A stretch of 64,000 nt of DNA from Rubellimicrobium thermophilum DSM 16684. Lineage in GTDB: Bacteria > Pseudomonadota > Alphaproteobacteria > Rhodobacterales > Rhodobacteraceae. A program made the position numbers and the translations under genes. Location: NCBI RefSeq assembly GCF_000442315.1, contig NZ_KE557324.1, positions 95,001 to 159,000 of the forward strand. The letters are read 5' to 3'. Positions 13,005-21,041 of the stretch are shown here, piece by piece. How positions within the stretch are numbered: position 1 is the first letter of the stretch; each line of letters opens with the position of its first letter. The notes beneath the pieces are model-generated. The model made no database searches and was not told where the DNA came from. It saw only the letters and a program-made list of their open reading frames with translations.

Positions 13005-13846
13005 GGTGCGTCCCTCCCTTCCGCGAGGTCGCGGCGCAGCCGCGCCTCGTCGAGCGGCAGCCCGGTGAAGATCGCCCAGGCATCGATCCCCTGACCCACG
13101 AAGAGCTCATAGCCCGAGATGATCTCGAGCCCCTCGGCCGCGGCATCCTGCAGGAACTGCGTTTCGACGGGAGTATAGACGGCATCGAAGGCCCAGGCCG
13201 CGCCGGCGAGGGCCGGACGGGGCAGGGGGGTCCCTTCATGGCCCACCATGCCCACCGGGGTGCAGTTGACGAGGCCCGCCGCGCCGGGGGCCAGGTCTGC
13301 GGCATCGGCTCCGGTCCGGGTGACGAGCCCCGGCCGCGCCTGCGCAAGCGCCTGGGCCAGCGCCCCAGCCCTGGCCGGATCACGGTCTGCGATGCGGATC
13401 TCCGCAAGGCCGAGCGCCACCAGGCCGAAGGCCACGGCCCGGCCCACACCGCCGGCACCGATCATCAGCACCGGGCCGGGCGGCGCCGCGCCCCGCACCC
13501 GGCGATAGGCGGCGATGAAGCCGGAATGGTCGGTGTTGAAGCCGTGCGGCCCTCCGGCATCGAAGAGGACCGTGTTCACCGCGCCGATCGCCCTGACGAG
13601 CGGATCCTCCACCACGACCCTCGCTGCTGCGCGCTCCTTGTAGGGGTAGGTGACGTTGACCCCCCGATAGCCGGACGCCGCGGCATGGGCGAAGACTTCG
13701 TCGAAGGTCATTCCCATCGTGGGTGGCACCAGGCTGTCATAGACCACGCGCCGCCCGTTCTGCGCCCCGGCCAGGCGGTGCAGCCGCGGCGACTGCGAGG
13801 CGGCGATGTTGTCGCCGATGAGGCCGAGGCGGATGATCTCGCTCAT
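13001..13846 (-). CDS. quinate/shikimate dehydrogenase (AroE family, catabolic)
   Basis: 281 aa, AroE/YdiB/QsuD fold. The N-terminal substrate domain has SQSPRLH and NVTYPYKE (catalytic Lys). The C-terminal Rossmann domain has GAGGVGRAVAFGL, followed by IADRDPARA, whose Asp suggests NAD use; then NCTPVGM and the C-terminal GIDAW. It sits between tctA and quiC with 4-bp overlaps on both sides, so it is a catabolic paralogue and not the biosynthetic aroE. It probably oxidises shikimate to 3-dehydroshikimate (or quinate to 3-dehydroquinate). No 3-dehydroquinate dehydratase is seen in the window. Confidence 0.85.
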   Translation of the reverse strand: MSEIIRLGLIGDNIAASQSPRLHRLAGAQNGRRVVYDSLVPPTMGMTFDEVFAHAAASGYRGVNVTYPYKERAAARVVVEDPLVRAIGAVNTVLFDAGGPHGFNTDHSGFIAAYRRVRGAAPPGPVLMIGAGGVGRAVAFGLVALGLAEIRIADRDPARAGALAQALAQARPGLVTRTGADAADLAPGAAGLVNCTPVGMVGHEGTPLPRPALAGAAWAFDAVYTPVETQFLQDAAAEGLEIISGYELFVGQGIDAWAIFTGLPLDEARLRRDLAEGRDAP

Positions 13847-15342
13847 GTCTGTTTCCGGCGGAAGATCAGACCCCAGAGGGGAGTCTTGGAGAGGAAGATC
13901 AGGAGGATGAAGGCGAAGAGCGCCAGCGAGAGCGGGCTTGTGAGGATGCCCTGCATCAGGCGGACCGGGCTTTCGAGATCGGAAATGATCGCGCGGCGCC
14001 AGTTGTCGTCCAGAAGCCGCGACAGGATCACGCCCAGGATCACCGGGCCGAGCGGATAGCCATAGAGCTTCATGAAGTATCCGAAGACGCCGAAGCCCAG
14101 CATCCAGTAGACATCGGTCAGGCTGTTGTTCACCGCATAGGCGCCGACGACGGACAGAAGCAGGATGGCCGGCAGCAGCACGGCTCGCGGCAGTTCCACG
14201 ATCTTCACGAAGAAGCGGATGCCCGTCAGCCCGAAGATCAGGATGAAGATGTTGGCCAGCACCAGCGACGAGACGATGAACCAGAACATGTCGGGCTGGC
14301 TGGTCATCAGCAGAGGCCCGGGATTGAGCCCGTGGATGAAGAGCGCACCGATGATGATCGCGGTCACCGCATCGCCGGGAATGCCCAGCGTGAGCATCGG
14401 GATGAAGGCCCCGCCGACGGCGGCGTTGTTGGCGGTCTCGGGCGCCACCAGGCCCTCGACCGCGCCCTGTCCGAAGGGCACCTCGGGGTTGCGGGTCACG
14501 CGCTTGGCGTGGTCATAGGCAATGAGCGCCGCGATGTCGCCGCCCGTGCCCGGCAGCGCGCCGATCACCGTGCCGATGGTCGATGTCTGGAGCCCGAGCG
14601 GCAGGTGCCGGCGCACCTGCGCCCAGGACGGGATGATCCGTCCGATCTTCTGCTTCACGGCGGGCGTGTTCACCGTGTGCAGCTGCATCAGCCCCTCCGA
14701 GATGCCGAACATCCCGATCATCACGGCGATGAAGGAGACCCCCCCGCGCAGCCCGTCGATCCCGAAGGTGAAGCGTTCGGTGAAGGTGAGCGGATCCATG
14801 CCCACCGCGCCGATCCCGATCCCCAGCGCGCCGGCGAAGATACCCTTGACCAGGCTCTCGCCCGAGAGCGACCCGACGAGCAGGATGCCGAGAACCCCGA
14901 GCATGAAGTAGTCGCGCGGCTGGAAGCGCAGGGCGAAGTCCGACAGCGTCGGGGCGAAGGCGGCCAGCGCGAAGATGCCGATGAACCCGCCGATGAAGGA
15001 TACCACGGTGGCGATGCCGATGGCCTCGCCGGCAAGGCCCTTCTTCGCCATGGGAAAGCCGTCGAGCGCGGTGGCGATGGCGGCCGGCGCGCCGGGGATG
15101 TTCAGGAGGATCGCGGTGCGCGATCCGCCATAGACGCCGCCCATGTAGATGCCGATCATCAGCGCGAGTGCGGGATAGACCTCCCAGGAGAAGGTGAAGG
15201 AGATCAGGATCGACACGGCCATCGTGACCGAAAGGCCGGGAATGGCGCCGACATAGATTCCGGCGAAGGTGCCGATCGCGATCAGCCCCAGCAGCCTGGG
15301 CTCGAGCAGGGGGATGAGGAAGGCCTGGATGGCGTCCATCAT
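13843..15342 (-). CDS. tctA: tripartite tricarboxylate transporter, large membrane subunit
   Basis: 499 aa with about 12 hydrophobic segments. It carries the TctA hallmarks: GIYVGAIPGLSVTMAVSIL near the start, YGGSRTAILLNIPGAPAAIAT, and a second half with GALPGTGGDIAALIAYDHAK. It forms the inner-membrane channel of the binding-protein-dependent secondary transporter with TctB and TctC. Gene order tctC-tctB-tctA followed by the shikimate-type dehydrogenase and quiC points to uptake of quinate, shikimate or 3-dehydroshikimate. The start may be 15342 or 15339 (two ATG in a row). Confidence 0.93.
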   Translation of the reverse strand: MMDAIQAFLIPLLEPRLLGLIAIGTFAGIYVGAIPGLSVTMAVSILISFTFSWEVYPALALMIGIYMGGVYGGSRTAILLNIPGAPAAIATALDGFPMAKKGLAGEAIGIATVVSFIGGFIGIFALAAFAPTLSDFALRFQPRDYFMLGVLGILLVGSLSGESLVKGIFAGALGIGIGAVGMDPLTFTERFTFGIDGLRGGVSFIAVMIGMFGISEGLMQLHTVNTPAVKQKIGRIIPSWAQVRRHLPLGLQTSTIGTVIGALPGTGGDIAALIAYDHAKRVTRNPEVPFGQGAVEGLVAPETANNAAVGGAFIPMLTLGIPGDAVTAIIIGALFIHGLNPGPLLMTSQPDMFWFIVSSLVLANIFILIFGLTGIRFFVKIVELPRAVLLPAILLLSVVGAYAVNNSLTDVYWMLGFGVFGYFMKLYGYPLGPVILGVILSRLLDDNWRRAIISDLESPVRLMQGILTSPLSLALFAFILLIFLSKTPLWGLIFRRKQT

Positions 15343-15343
15343 C

Positions 15344-15859
15344 TCAGCCGCCCTCCCCGCGGAACAGGCGCTTCACCCAGGCGATGATCTCGGCCTCGGG
15401 GACGAGGCCTTCGGGCATGAGCACGGTGAAGACGATGCGGAAGACGAGGTAGATGATGATCAGGATCAGCAGGGCCAGAAGGGCCGAGCGCGCCAGGCTG
15501 TAACGGGCAAGATAGCGGATCATCCCCGTGAGGAACAGGAAGGATGTGGGCAGGAAGCCCAGGGGTTTGAGCGCCAGGGCATAGGCGCCGATGGCCGCGA
15601 TGGTGACGATCACGGGGACCGGCAGGATGTGCTGCCGCAGCGTCTCGGTGGTCGTGCCGCTCTTGCGCAGGGTCTCCCGAAGGATCAGCACAGCGCAGAT
15701 CAGCATGGTTGCGGTGGTGACCATCGGCACCGTGCCCGGGGCCGACAGCGCCTCGAACCCCGAGATCCCATAGGCTGACCAGAGAAGGAACAGGCTGGCC
15801 AGCACCATGGCCAGGTTGAACAGCAGTTCGCCCGGCCGTCTTGGTCGATTCGTCTGCAT
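15344..15859 (-). CDS. tctB: tripartite tricarboxylate transporter, small membrane subunit
   Basis: 171 aa with four hydrophobic helices, the normal TctB form. It partners TctA in the inner membrane. The start at 15859 is chosen because GAGGAGGGCAG lies just upstream on the minus strand; the longer frame to 15925 would run into the hairpin region between tctC and tctB. It lies 1 bp before tctA. Confidence 0.88.
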   Translation of the reverse strand: MQTNRPRRPGELLFNLAMVLASLFLLWSAYGISGFEALSAPGTVPMVTTATMLICAVLILRETLRKSGTTTETLRQHILPVPVIVTIAAIGAYALALKPLGFLPTSFLFLTGMIRYLARYSLARSALLALLILIIIYLVFRIVFTVLMPEGLVPEAEIIAWVKRLFRGEGG

Positions 15860-15903
15860 CCTGCCCTCCTCCCCGAGGCAATGCGAAATGGGCACCCTTT
15901 CCC

Positions 15904-15952
15904 GCCCTGAGGCAGGGCATCGCACCGCCCCGGCTGTCAGAGGGGGCGGTGC
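15904..15952 (-). terminator. hairpins between tctC and tctB (attenuator/stabiliser)
   Basis: A 10-bp perfect stem, GCACCGCCCC at 15922-15931 with GGGGCGGTGC at 15943-15952, loop 11 nt. A second small stem follows (GCCCT 15904-15908 with AGGGC 15914-15918). No U-tract follows, so full termination is unlikely. Its place, right after the binding-protein gene, fits differential expression or 3'-end protection of the tctC message. Confidence 0.6.
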
Positions 15953-15968
15953 ACACCCTGGCGGGGGA

Positions 15969-16964
15969 TCAGGGACGCGGAATGTCGAACTCTTCGGGCG
16001 AGGCCTGCGTCAGACCAGCCTCATGCATCAGCCAGGCGGTTGTCGATTGCCAGTCGGCGAGGAAGGCTTCGGCCTCGGCTCCGGAGAGGGACAGCATCTT
16101 GAAGCCGCGGTTGTTGATCAGATCCACGAAGTCCGGCTGCTGGGCGGCCTCGGCATAGGCGGCGACAAGTTCCGCGACGATCTCGTCGGGCGTGCCCTTC
16201 TTCACGAAGACGCCGAAGAACGGCCCCCAGGGCAGCATCTCGGCGAATTCGGGGTTGGTCGAAACGATCGTGGGCACATCCGGCAGCTGCGGGGACGGTT
16301 CGACATCGAACAGGGCGATGGGCTTCATCGTGCCGCCCCGGATCCCCTCGATCGCGGCGCCCAGAACGGCCGGCATGACATCGATCGCACCACCCTGCAG
16401 CGCCGTCAGCGCCGGACCGTCGCCGTCATAGGGCACGAAGGTCACGTCGAGGGGCGTCACGGAGTTGATCATGGCGGTGACGACCGAAGGCAGGCCGCCG
16501 GGCCCGGTGGAGCCGAACTTCACCATCCGCGGATTGTCCCGCACATAGTCCACCAGTTCGGGGAAGGTGTCGAAGGGCGCATCGGGCCGCGCCACCAAGA
16601 TCGGCACGCCGCGGGCGATGATGTTGATCGGGACGAAATCGCCATAGTCCTTTTCGCCCAGGCCCATCACCTTGTAGAGCAGGGGATTTTCGGCCCCGAA
16701 GAGAAGCGTGTAGCCATCGGCTTCGGCTTCGGCGACGCGGTTCAGGGCGATGGCGCCCACTCCGCCGGTAATGTTCTGCATCACGACGGTCCCGCCAAGA
16801 ACCGCCTCGGCATGGGGGGTGATTGCCCGTGCCACCGTGTCGGTGGAACCGCCGGCCCCCCACTGGATGATCCCCTGGATTTCCCTTTCGGGGTATTCGG
16901 CCAGTGCGGGGATTGCCCCCAGGCACAATGCGAGCGCAGCCCCGAAGACGGACCTCATCAGCAT
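15969..16964 (-). CDS. tctC: tripartite tricarboxylate transporter, periplasmic substrate-binding protein
   Basis: 331 aa with a signal peptide (MLMRSVFGAALALCLGAIPA, cut after ALA-E near residue 22). The mature part is a Bug/TctC-type binding protein: QGIIQWGAGGSTDTVAR near the N terminus, NITGGVGAIALNRVAEAEADG, and TGPGGLPSV. It captures the acid in the periplasm and delivers it to TctAB. It is the first gene of the operon; a 115-bp gap separates it from the upstream LysR gene. Confidence 0.93.
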   Translation of the reverse strand: MLMRSVFGAALALCLGAIPALAEYPEREIQGIIQWGAGGSTDTVARAITPHAEAVLGGTVVMQNITGGVGAIALNRVAEAEADGYTLLFGAENPLLYKVMGLGEKDYGDFVPINIIARGVPILVARPDAPFDTFPELVDYVRDNPRMVKFGSTGPGGLPSVVTAMINSVTPLDVTFVPYDGDGPALTALQGGAIDVMPAVLGAAIEGIRGGTMKPIALFDVEPSPQLPDVPTIVSTNPEFAEMLPWGPFFGVFVKKGTPDEIVAELVAAYAEAAQQPDFVDLINNRGFKMLSLSGAEAEAFLADWQSTTAWLMHEAGLTQASPEEFDIPRP

Positions 16965-17061
16965 GTCGGTCTCCTCCCTGACATCAGGACGGGCCTGTCC
17001 TCCCAGACCCGGTTGGGGCAGTCTGGCAAAAGATCATCTTAACGGCAAATACCGATAATTT

Positions 17062-17083
17062 CATGATGCTAACATGATGTTAA
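17062..17083. promoter_or_regulatory. tandem direct repeat upstream of tctC
   Basis: Two copies of an 11-bp unit, CATGATGCTAA then CATGATGTTAA, lie head to tail about 100 bp upstream of the tctC start and overlap the stop codon of the LysR gene. It could be an operator for that regulator; this is only position-based. Confidence 0.3.
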
Positions 17084-18018
17084 TTTCGCCGCGGCGGATC
17101 CCAGTCCTTCCGCATCGTGGCCTCGGCAAGTTCGTGCCGGAACCGCTCGATCGCGAATTCTGCAAAGCTGGACAGGTGGCGGCCGCGCTTGCGCACCACC
17201 CAGGCGGTGATGGTGGCCTTTTCGCGCAAGGGGCGGCGGACCAGACCGGGCATGTAGACCTCGGCCACGGAGAATTCGTCGATCAGCGCAACACCCAGGC
17301 CATGCCGGACGAGGCTGACGACGGTCTGGGCGAACCGGCCGCGCATGATGTGGCGCGGTTCGATCCCGGCATCGTGGAAGGGCTGGGCCAGGCTTGCGCC
17401 ATAGGGATCGTCCGGATGCACGCCGACGAACGGAAAGCGGATCATGTCGTGGATGGAGATGCTGGCCTGTGCCGCCAGCTCGTGCCCTTCGGGCACGATG
17501 GCGACGATGCGTCCCTGCACGAGCGGTTGCGATTCGACGGCCGGATTCTCGACCGGCGAGGACATGAAGACGACCTCGCCGCGTTCAAGCAGGAGGTAAT
17601 CCAGAGTCTCCTCGATCTTCAGGATGTTGAGGTCGATCATGAGATCGGGAAAGCGGGCCCTGATGGCCCGGATGGCTCGGGCTGCGATGAATTGAGCGAT
17701 CGAGGGCGCGGCGGCGAAGGACAGGACGAACTCGCCCCCCTTCTTGACCGAGCTGATGGCCATGTTCAGGTTCTCGACCTGCCGATAGACCTGATTGAGC
17801 ATCTCGAAGATGGCATGGGCCTCGGGCGCGGGGACAAAGACCCCGGCCCGCCGGTCGAACAGACGGATCCCCAGGCCGTCCTCGGTATGCCGGATCAGGC
17901 GGCTGATGCCGGGGGCCGAGACATTCAGCAGTTTCGCCGCCCCCTGGATCGAGCCGGCGATCATGACCGCGCGCACCACTTCGACTTGTCGCAGCGTGAG
18001 TTCCTTCATGCCGGCCAT
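17080..18018 (-). CDS. LysR-family regulator, probable controller of the tct-quiC operon
   Basis: 312 aa. The winged HTH (about residues 6-65, VVRAVMIAGSIQGAAKLLNVSAPGISRLI) is followed by an effector-binding domain. It is transcribed in the same direction as tctCBA and lies 115 bp upstream of it, so it may be cotranscribed or may act on the tctC promoter. The effector is unknown; a quinate/shikimate-type compound is inferred. A second ATG at 18009 is an alternative start. Confidence 0.85.
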   Translation of the reverse strand: MAGMKELTLRQVEVVRAVMIAGSIQGAAKLLNVSAPGISRLIRHTEDGLGIRLFDRRAGVFVPAPEAHAIFEMLNQVYRQVENLNMAISSVKKGGEFVLSFAAAPSIAQFIAARAIRAIRARFPDLMIDLNILKIEETLDYLLLERGEVVFMSSPVENPAVESQPLVQGRIVAIVPEGHELAAQASISIHDMIRFPFVGVHPDDPYGASLAQPFHDAGIEPRHIMRGRFAQTVVSLVRHGLGVALIDEFSVAEVYMPGLVRRPLREKATITAWVVRKRGRHLSSFAEFAIERFRHELAEATMRKDWDPPRRN

Positions 18019-18155
18019 GCTAGCAGACCACAGCGGGGCGCATAGCGGCCGATTGCCGGCATGATGACCGGCAGGGCCGCCTTTGCGACGGCCATGCCGG
18101 TCCCTTGCGCGACCGAACAGGGGCGGGTTGATGTCCGCCCCGCTGCCGCGTGCCC
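18019..18155. other. intergenic region between panB-like gene and LysR gene
   Basis: 137 bp with a 7-bp inverted repeat (GGGGCGG 18120-18126, CCGCCCC 18135-18141, loop 8 nt) just downstream of the panB-like stop. It may end the moc-like operon, but no U-tract follows. Confidence 0.35.
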
Positions 18156-18980
18156 CTAGCGCTCGAGCGAGGCCAGGAAGGCCTCGAACTCCGCCTCCGG
18201 CATGGGCACGTTGTGTCGCGGCTCTGGGTAGCCGCCGCTCTGCACATCGGCGGCGAACTCCCTGAAGGCGTTGATGCGTTCCTGCTGCAGGCGGGCATAT
18301 TCGGCGGCGAAGTCGCGATAGACCTTGGCATGCCGCGGCCGGTGACCCGAGGTGCAGCCCAGGACGTCCTCGGCAAAGAGGTATTGCGCATCCGCCCCCG
18401 GGCCTGCGCCCATGCCCAGCATGATCAGGCTGGTATTCCGGCTGATGAACTCGCCCAGGCGGTCGGGAACGACTTCCAGCTCGGCCCCGAAGCAGCCGAT
18501 GGCCTCGAGCCGCTTGACATGATCCCAGACGGCGCGGGCTTCGGCTGCGGTCTTGCCGACGGCGCGCCAGCCGGTCCAGGTGATGGTGGAGGGGATCAGC
18601 CCGACATGCCCGACCACGGGGATGTGGTTGTCGCAGAGCACCTTCTGGATCTCGAGGCTGGCCGCGCAGTAGAAGCTGTCGCCCCCCATGGCCATGAAAT
18701 GATAAGCCGCGCGCAGATAGTCTTCGGCCGTGGCCAGATGCGCGCCGTTGAACCGGCCCCAGCCGCCATAGGGAAGGCCCACCTGCACGAAGCAGCGGCC
18801 CGCCGCTTCGCGCATCTCCGGGCTGAAGAAGCGGCCCTCGATCGACAGCATGTCGATGCCCGCGGCATCGGCTGCGGCCGCCTCTTCGGGCGTCGTGACA
18901 TAGAGCATGGTGATCTTCTGCCCGCGTGCCTTCATCGCGCGGATGTCGTGGACGGTGGGGCGGTTCGACTTGTGGACCAT
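18156..18980 (-). CDS. PanB-like (ketopantoate hydroxymethyltransferase family) protein with altered metal site
   Basis: 274 aa, a PEP-mutase-superfamily barrel related to PanB. Conserved blocks include VVGHVGLIPS, the region of the catalytic Glu (AELEVVP) and GMGAG. However, the two Mg-binding aspartates of PanB (in VGDSLG and ADLPF of the E. coli enzyme) are not seen: the matching places read SIEGRF and VGLPY, and the lysine of NMVKIEGG is also gone. It is the last gene of the moc-like operon, 4 bp after the Hyi-like gene. I therefore doubt a role in pantothenate synthesis; a catabolic (retro-)aldolase is an inference. The start at 18980 is set by the family N terminus. Confidence 0.75.
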   Translation of the reverse strand: MVHKSNRPTVHDIRAMKARGQKITMLYVTTPEEAAAADAAGIDMLSIEGRFFSPEMREAAGRCFVQVGLPYGGWGRFNGAHLATAEDYLRAAYHFMAMGGDSFYCAASLEIQKVLCDNHIPVVGHVGLIPSTITWTGWRAVGKTAAEARAVWDHVKRLEAIGCFGAELEVVPDRLGEFISRNTSLIMLGMGAGPGADAQYLFAEDVLGCTSGHRPRHAKVYRDFAAEYARLQQERINAFREFAADVQSGGYPEPRHNVPMPEAEFEAFLASLER

Positions 18981-18984
18981 GGGA

Positions 18985-19758
18985 TCAGACCGTGAATGTG
19001 CAGCGAAAGGTCTCGAGGGCCGTTTCCGGATCGCCCCTGGCGAAGGCCTCGAGCCCGACGGGACCTTCATAGCCCATCTCCGTCAGGGTCAACGCGATGC
19101 CACGATAGTTGATCTCGCCTGTGCCCGGCTCGCAGCGGCCGGGATTGTCGGCCACCTGCACCTCGCCGATCCAGGGCAGGCAGGCCCGACACCAGCGGAT
19201 CAGGTCGCCCTCGCCGATCTGGGTATGGTAGAGGTCGAGGTTGATCCGAAGCTGCGGGCGGTTGACCGCACTGACGAGGCCCAGAACCGCCGCCGTCGAG
19301 CCGAAGGGACAGCCGGGGTGATCGATGGGGTTGAGGTTCTCGAGCGTGAAGGTCACGCCTTCGGCCTCGGCCAGATCGCAGAGGCGGTGCAGCGTGTCGC
19401 GGGCGCGGATCTCCATGCCGGGGGCGAAGGCGCCGATCTGCGGGATCGGGATGCCCTGCGGCCCAAGCCCCGTGCCGTGCAGGTTCAACCGCTGCACGCC
19501 GAGCCGCTTGCCGACCTCAACCGCCTCGCGGGCCGAGGCGAGCAGCATCGCGCAGCCCTCCTCGTCGGTCAGGCGCCCCTGAAGATAGCCGTTCATGATG
19601 GTGAAGGTCGCGCCGGTCTTCTCCAGCGCGGGGATGTCCCAGCCAGGCCAGTTCCAGAGACCGACGCCAAGGCCCATCTCCTTCAGGCGGGAAACCCGCC
19701 AGGCGAGGGGCCGGTCGCGCCAGAGCATCTCGGCACAGGCGGAAAGCTGGAAGGCCAT
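18985..19758 (-). CDS. hydroxypyruvate isomerase-like TIM-barrel protein
   Basis: 257 aa, xylose-isomerase-like/AP-endonuclease fold of the Hyi/OtnI group. It has the N-terminal AFQLSACAEMLW, the FTLENLNPIDHPG block with a metal-binding Glu, INLDLYHTQIGEG (Asp and His) and GPVGLEAFARG near the end (Glu). Its start at 19758 lies 1 bp after the Rieske gene stop, which rules out the long upstream extension. It probably isomerises or epimerises a small keto-sugar or a cleavage product of the cyclitol pathway; the substrate is not known. Confidence 0.8.
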   Translation of the reverse strand: MAFQLSACAEMLWRDRPLAWRVSRLKEMGLGVGLWNWPGWDIPALEKTGATFTIMNGYLQGRLTDEEGCAMLLASAREAVEVGKRLGVQRLNLHGTGLGPQGIPIPQIGAFAPGMEIRARDTLHRLCDLAEAEGVTFTLENLNPIDHPGCPFGSTAAVLGLVSAVNRPQLRINLDLYHTQIGEGDLIRWCRACLPWIGEVQVADNPGRCEPGTGEINYRGIALTLTEMGYEGPVGLEAFARGDPETALETFRCTFTV

Positions 19759-19759
19759 C

Positions 19760-20071
19760 TCAGATCTCCACCAGGACGCGGCCGTTCTCGATGCGGGTGC
19801 GGTAGGTGCGCAGGTTCTCGCAGGCGGGCGGTGTCTCGACCTCGCCGGTGGTGATGTCGAAGATCGAGGAATGCTTGGGGCATTCGATGGTGTTCTCCAC
19901 CACCATCCCGTCGGCAAGGTGCACATCCTCATGGGTGCAGAGCCCATCGGTGCAGAAATACTCGTCGCGATGGTTGCGGACGATGATGAATGTGCGTCCG
20001 CCGTGATCGAAGCGGATCACGTCCTCGGCGGCGATGTCGTCGGTGGCGCAGGCATCGATCCATGCCGGCAT
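19760..20071 (-). CDS. MocE-like Rieske [2Fe-2S] ferredoxin
   Basis: 103 aa. The Rieske ligands are Cys45 and His47 (CTHEDVHLADG) and Cys64 and His67 (CPKHSS). It is soluble with no signal peptide and matches the MocE type linked to rhizopine degradation. It should carry electrons to an oxygenase. The only oxygenase-like protein in the operon is the membrane hydroxylase at 25169-26197. No ferredoxin reductase (MocF) is found here, so that function must come from elsewhere. Confidence 0.88.
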   Translation of the reverse strand: MPAWIDACATDDIAAEDVIRFDHGGRTFIIVRNHRDEYFCTDGLCTHEDVHLADGMVVENTIECPKHSSIFDITTGEVETPPACENLRTYRTRIENGRVLVEI

Positions 20072-20081
20072 GGGGGTCTCC

Positions 20082-21041
20082 TCAGATCGGTTGCGGTCTG
20101 TAGTCGGGCGGGGCCACGGGCATCACGCCCCTGAGCAGGGCGACAGAGCGCTCGAGTCCTTCCCGGGCGTTCAGCAGCACGTCCTCGTGCTCGATCGACA
20201 GCCAGCCATCATAGCCGGCCATCCGCAGGCGGTAGCAGAACTGCCGCCACCATTCCTCGCCATGACCGAAGCCGAGGGTGATGTAGCTCCAGCTTCTCGC
20301 GGCGATGTCCGTGAGAGGGCCGGTCTCCAGAAGCGAGGTCGTGGCCTGCACGGGGGCGTTGAGCAGCGTGTCCTTGGCATGGACATGGAACAGCGCCTCG
20401 CCCAGCGCAGCGGCGGCAGCGAGCGGATCGGCCCCCATCCAGAAGAGATGCGAGGGGTCGAGGTTCGCGCCCAACTCGGGGCCGACCGCCGCACGCAACC
20501 GCAACAGGGTGGGAATGTTGTAGACGCATTGGTTGCCGTGCAGCTCGAGAGCGAGGCGCGACACCCCGTTCTCGCGGGCGAACGCCACGGTCCGCGTCCA
20601 GAAGGGGATCAGCACCTCCTCCCACTGATAGCGCAGGATCGTCTGCGTCTCGGGCGGCCAGGAGGCGACGACCCAGTTCGGCATCCGGTCCGTCGCCGAC
20701 CCCGCCGGCAGGCCCGACATCGTGCAGACGGTGCCGACCCCCAGCTCGCCGGCAAGGCGGATCGTGTCGTTCAGCCCCTCCGCCTGTGCCGGATCGGCGG
20801 GATGCAGCGGGTTGCCATTGGCGTTGAGTGCGACGATCTCGAGCCCTCGTGCCTCGAAGGCCGCGCGGAAGGCGCGGCGGCGCTCGGCGCTGGCCAGCAG
20901 CGCCTTCAGGTCGAGATGCGGCGCGGTGGACCAGCCGCAGGCGTTCATCTCCACCCCCGAGACCCCGAGCCGCATCGCCTCGTCGAGCATCGCCTCGAAC
21001 GAGAGGCCCGCGAGGCTGTCGGATACGATGGCAAGCTTCAT
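20082..21041 (-). CDS. MocC/IolE-like sugar phosphate isomerase/epimerase-fold protein
   Basis: 319 aa TIM barrel (AP_endonuc_2). Metal and substrate blocks: LALELHGNQCVYN, GANLDPSHLFWMG, ALFHVHAKDT and WLSIEHEDVLL. This pattern is typical of the inositol and rhizopine catabolism isomerases/dehydratases (IolE, IolH, MocC). The start at 21041 (MKLAIVSDSLAG) overlaps the stop of the MocA-like gene by 4 bp, so the longer frame is rejected. Likely role: dehydration or isomerisation of the keto-cyclitol made by the MocA-like dehydrogenase. Confidence 0.85.
   Translation of the reverse strand: MKLAIVSDSLAGLSFEAMLDEAMRLGVSGVEMNACGWSTAPHLDLKALLASAERRRAFRAAFEARGLEIVALNANGNPLHPADPAQAEGLNDTIRLAGELGVGTVCTMSGLPAGSATDRMPNWVVASWPPETQTILRYQWEEVLIPFWTRTVAFARENGVSRLALELHGNQCVYNIPTLLRLRAAVGPELGANLDPSHLFWMGADPLAAAAALGEALFHVHAKDTLLNAPVQATTSLLETGPLTDIAARSWSYITLGFGHGEEWWRQFCYRLRMAGYDGWLSIEHEDVLLNAREGLERSVALLRGVMPVAPPDYRPQPI

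Noticed and set aside
18156-18980. Pantothenate biosynthesis panB
   Set aside because: No panC next to it, metal ligands not conserved, and it ends a sugar/cyclitol operon.
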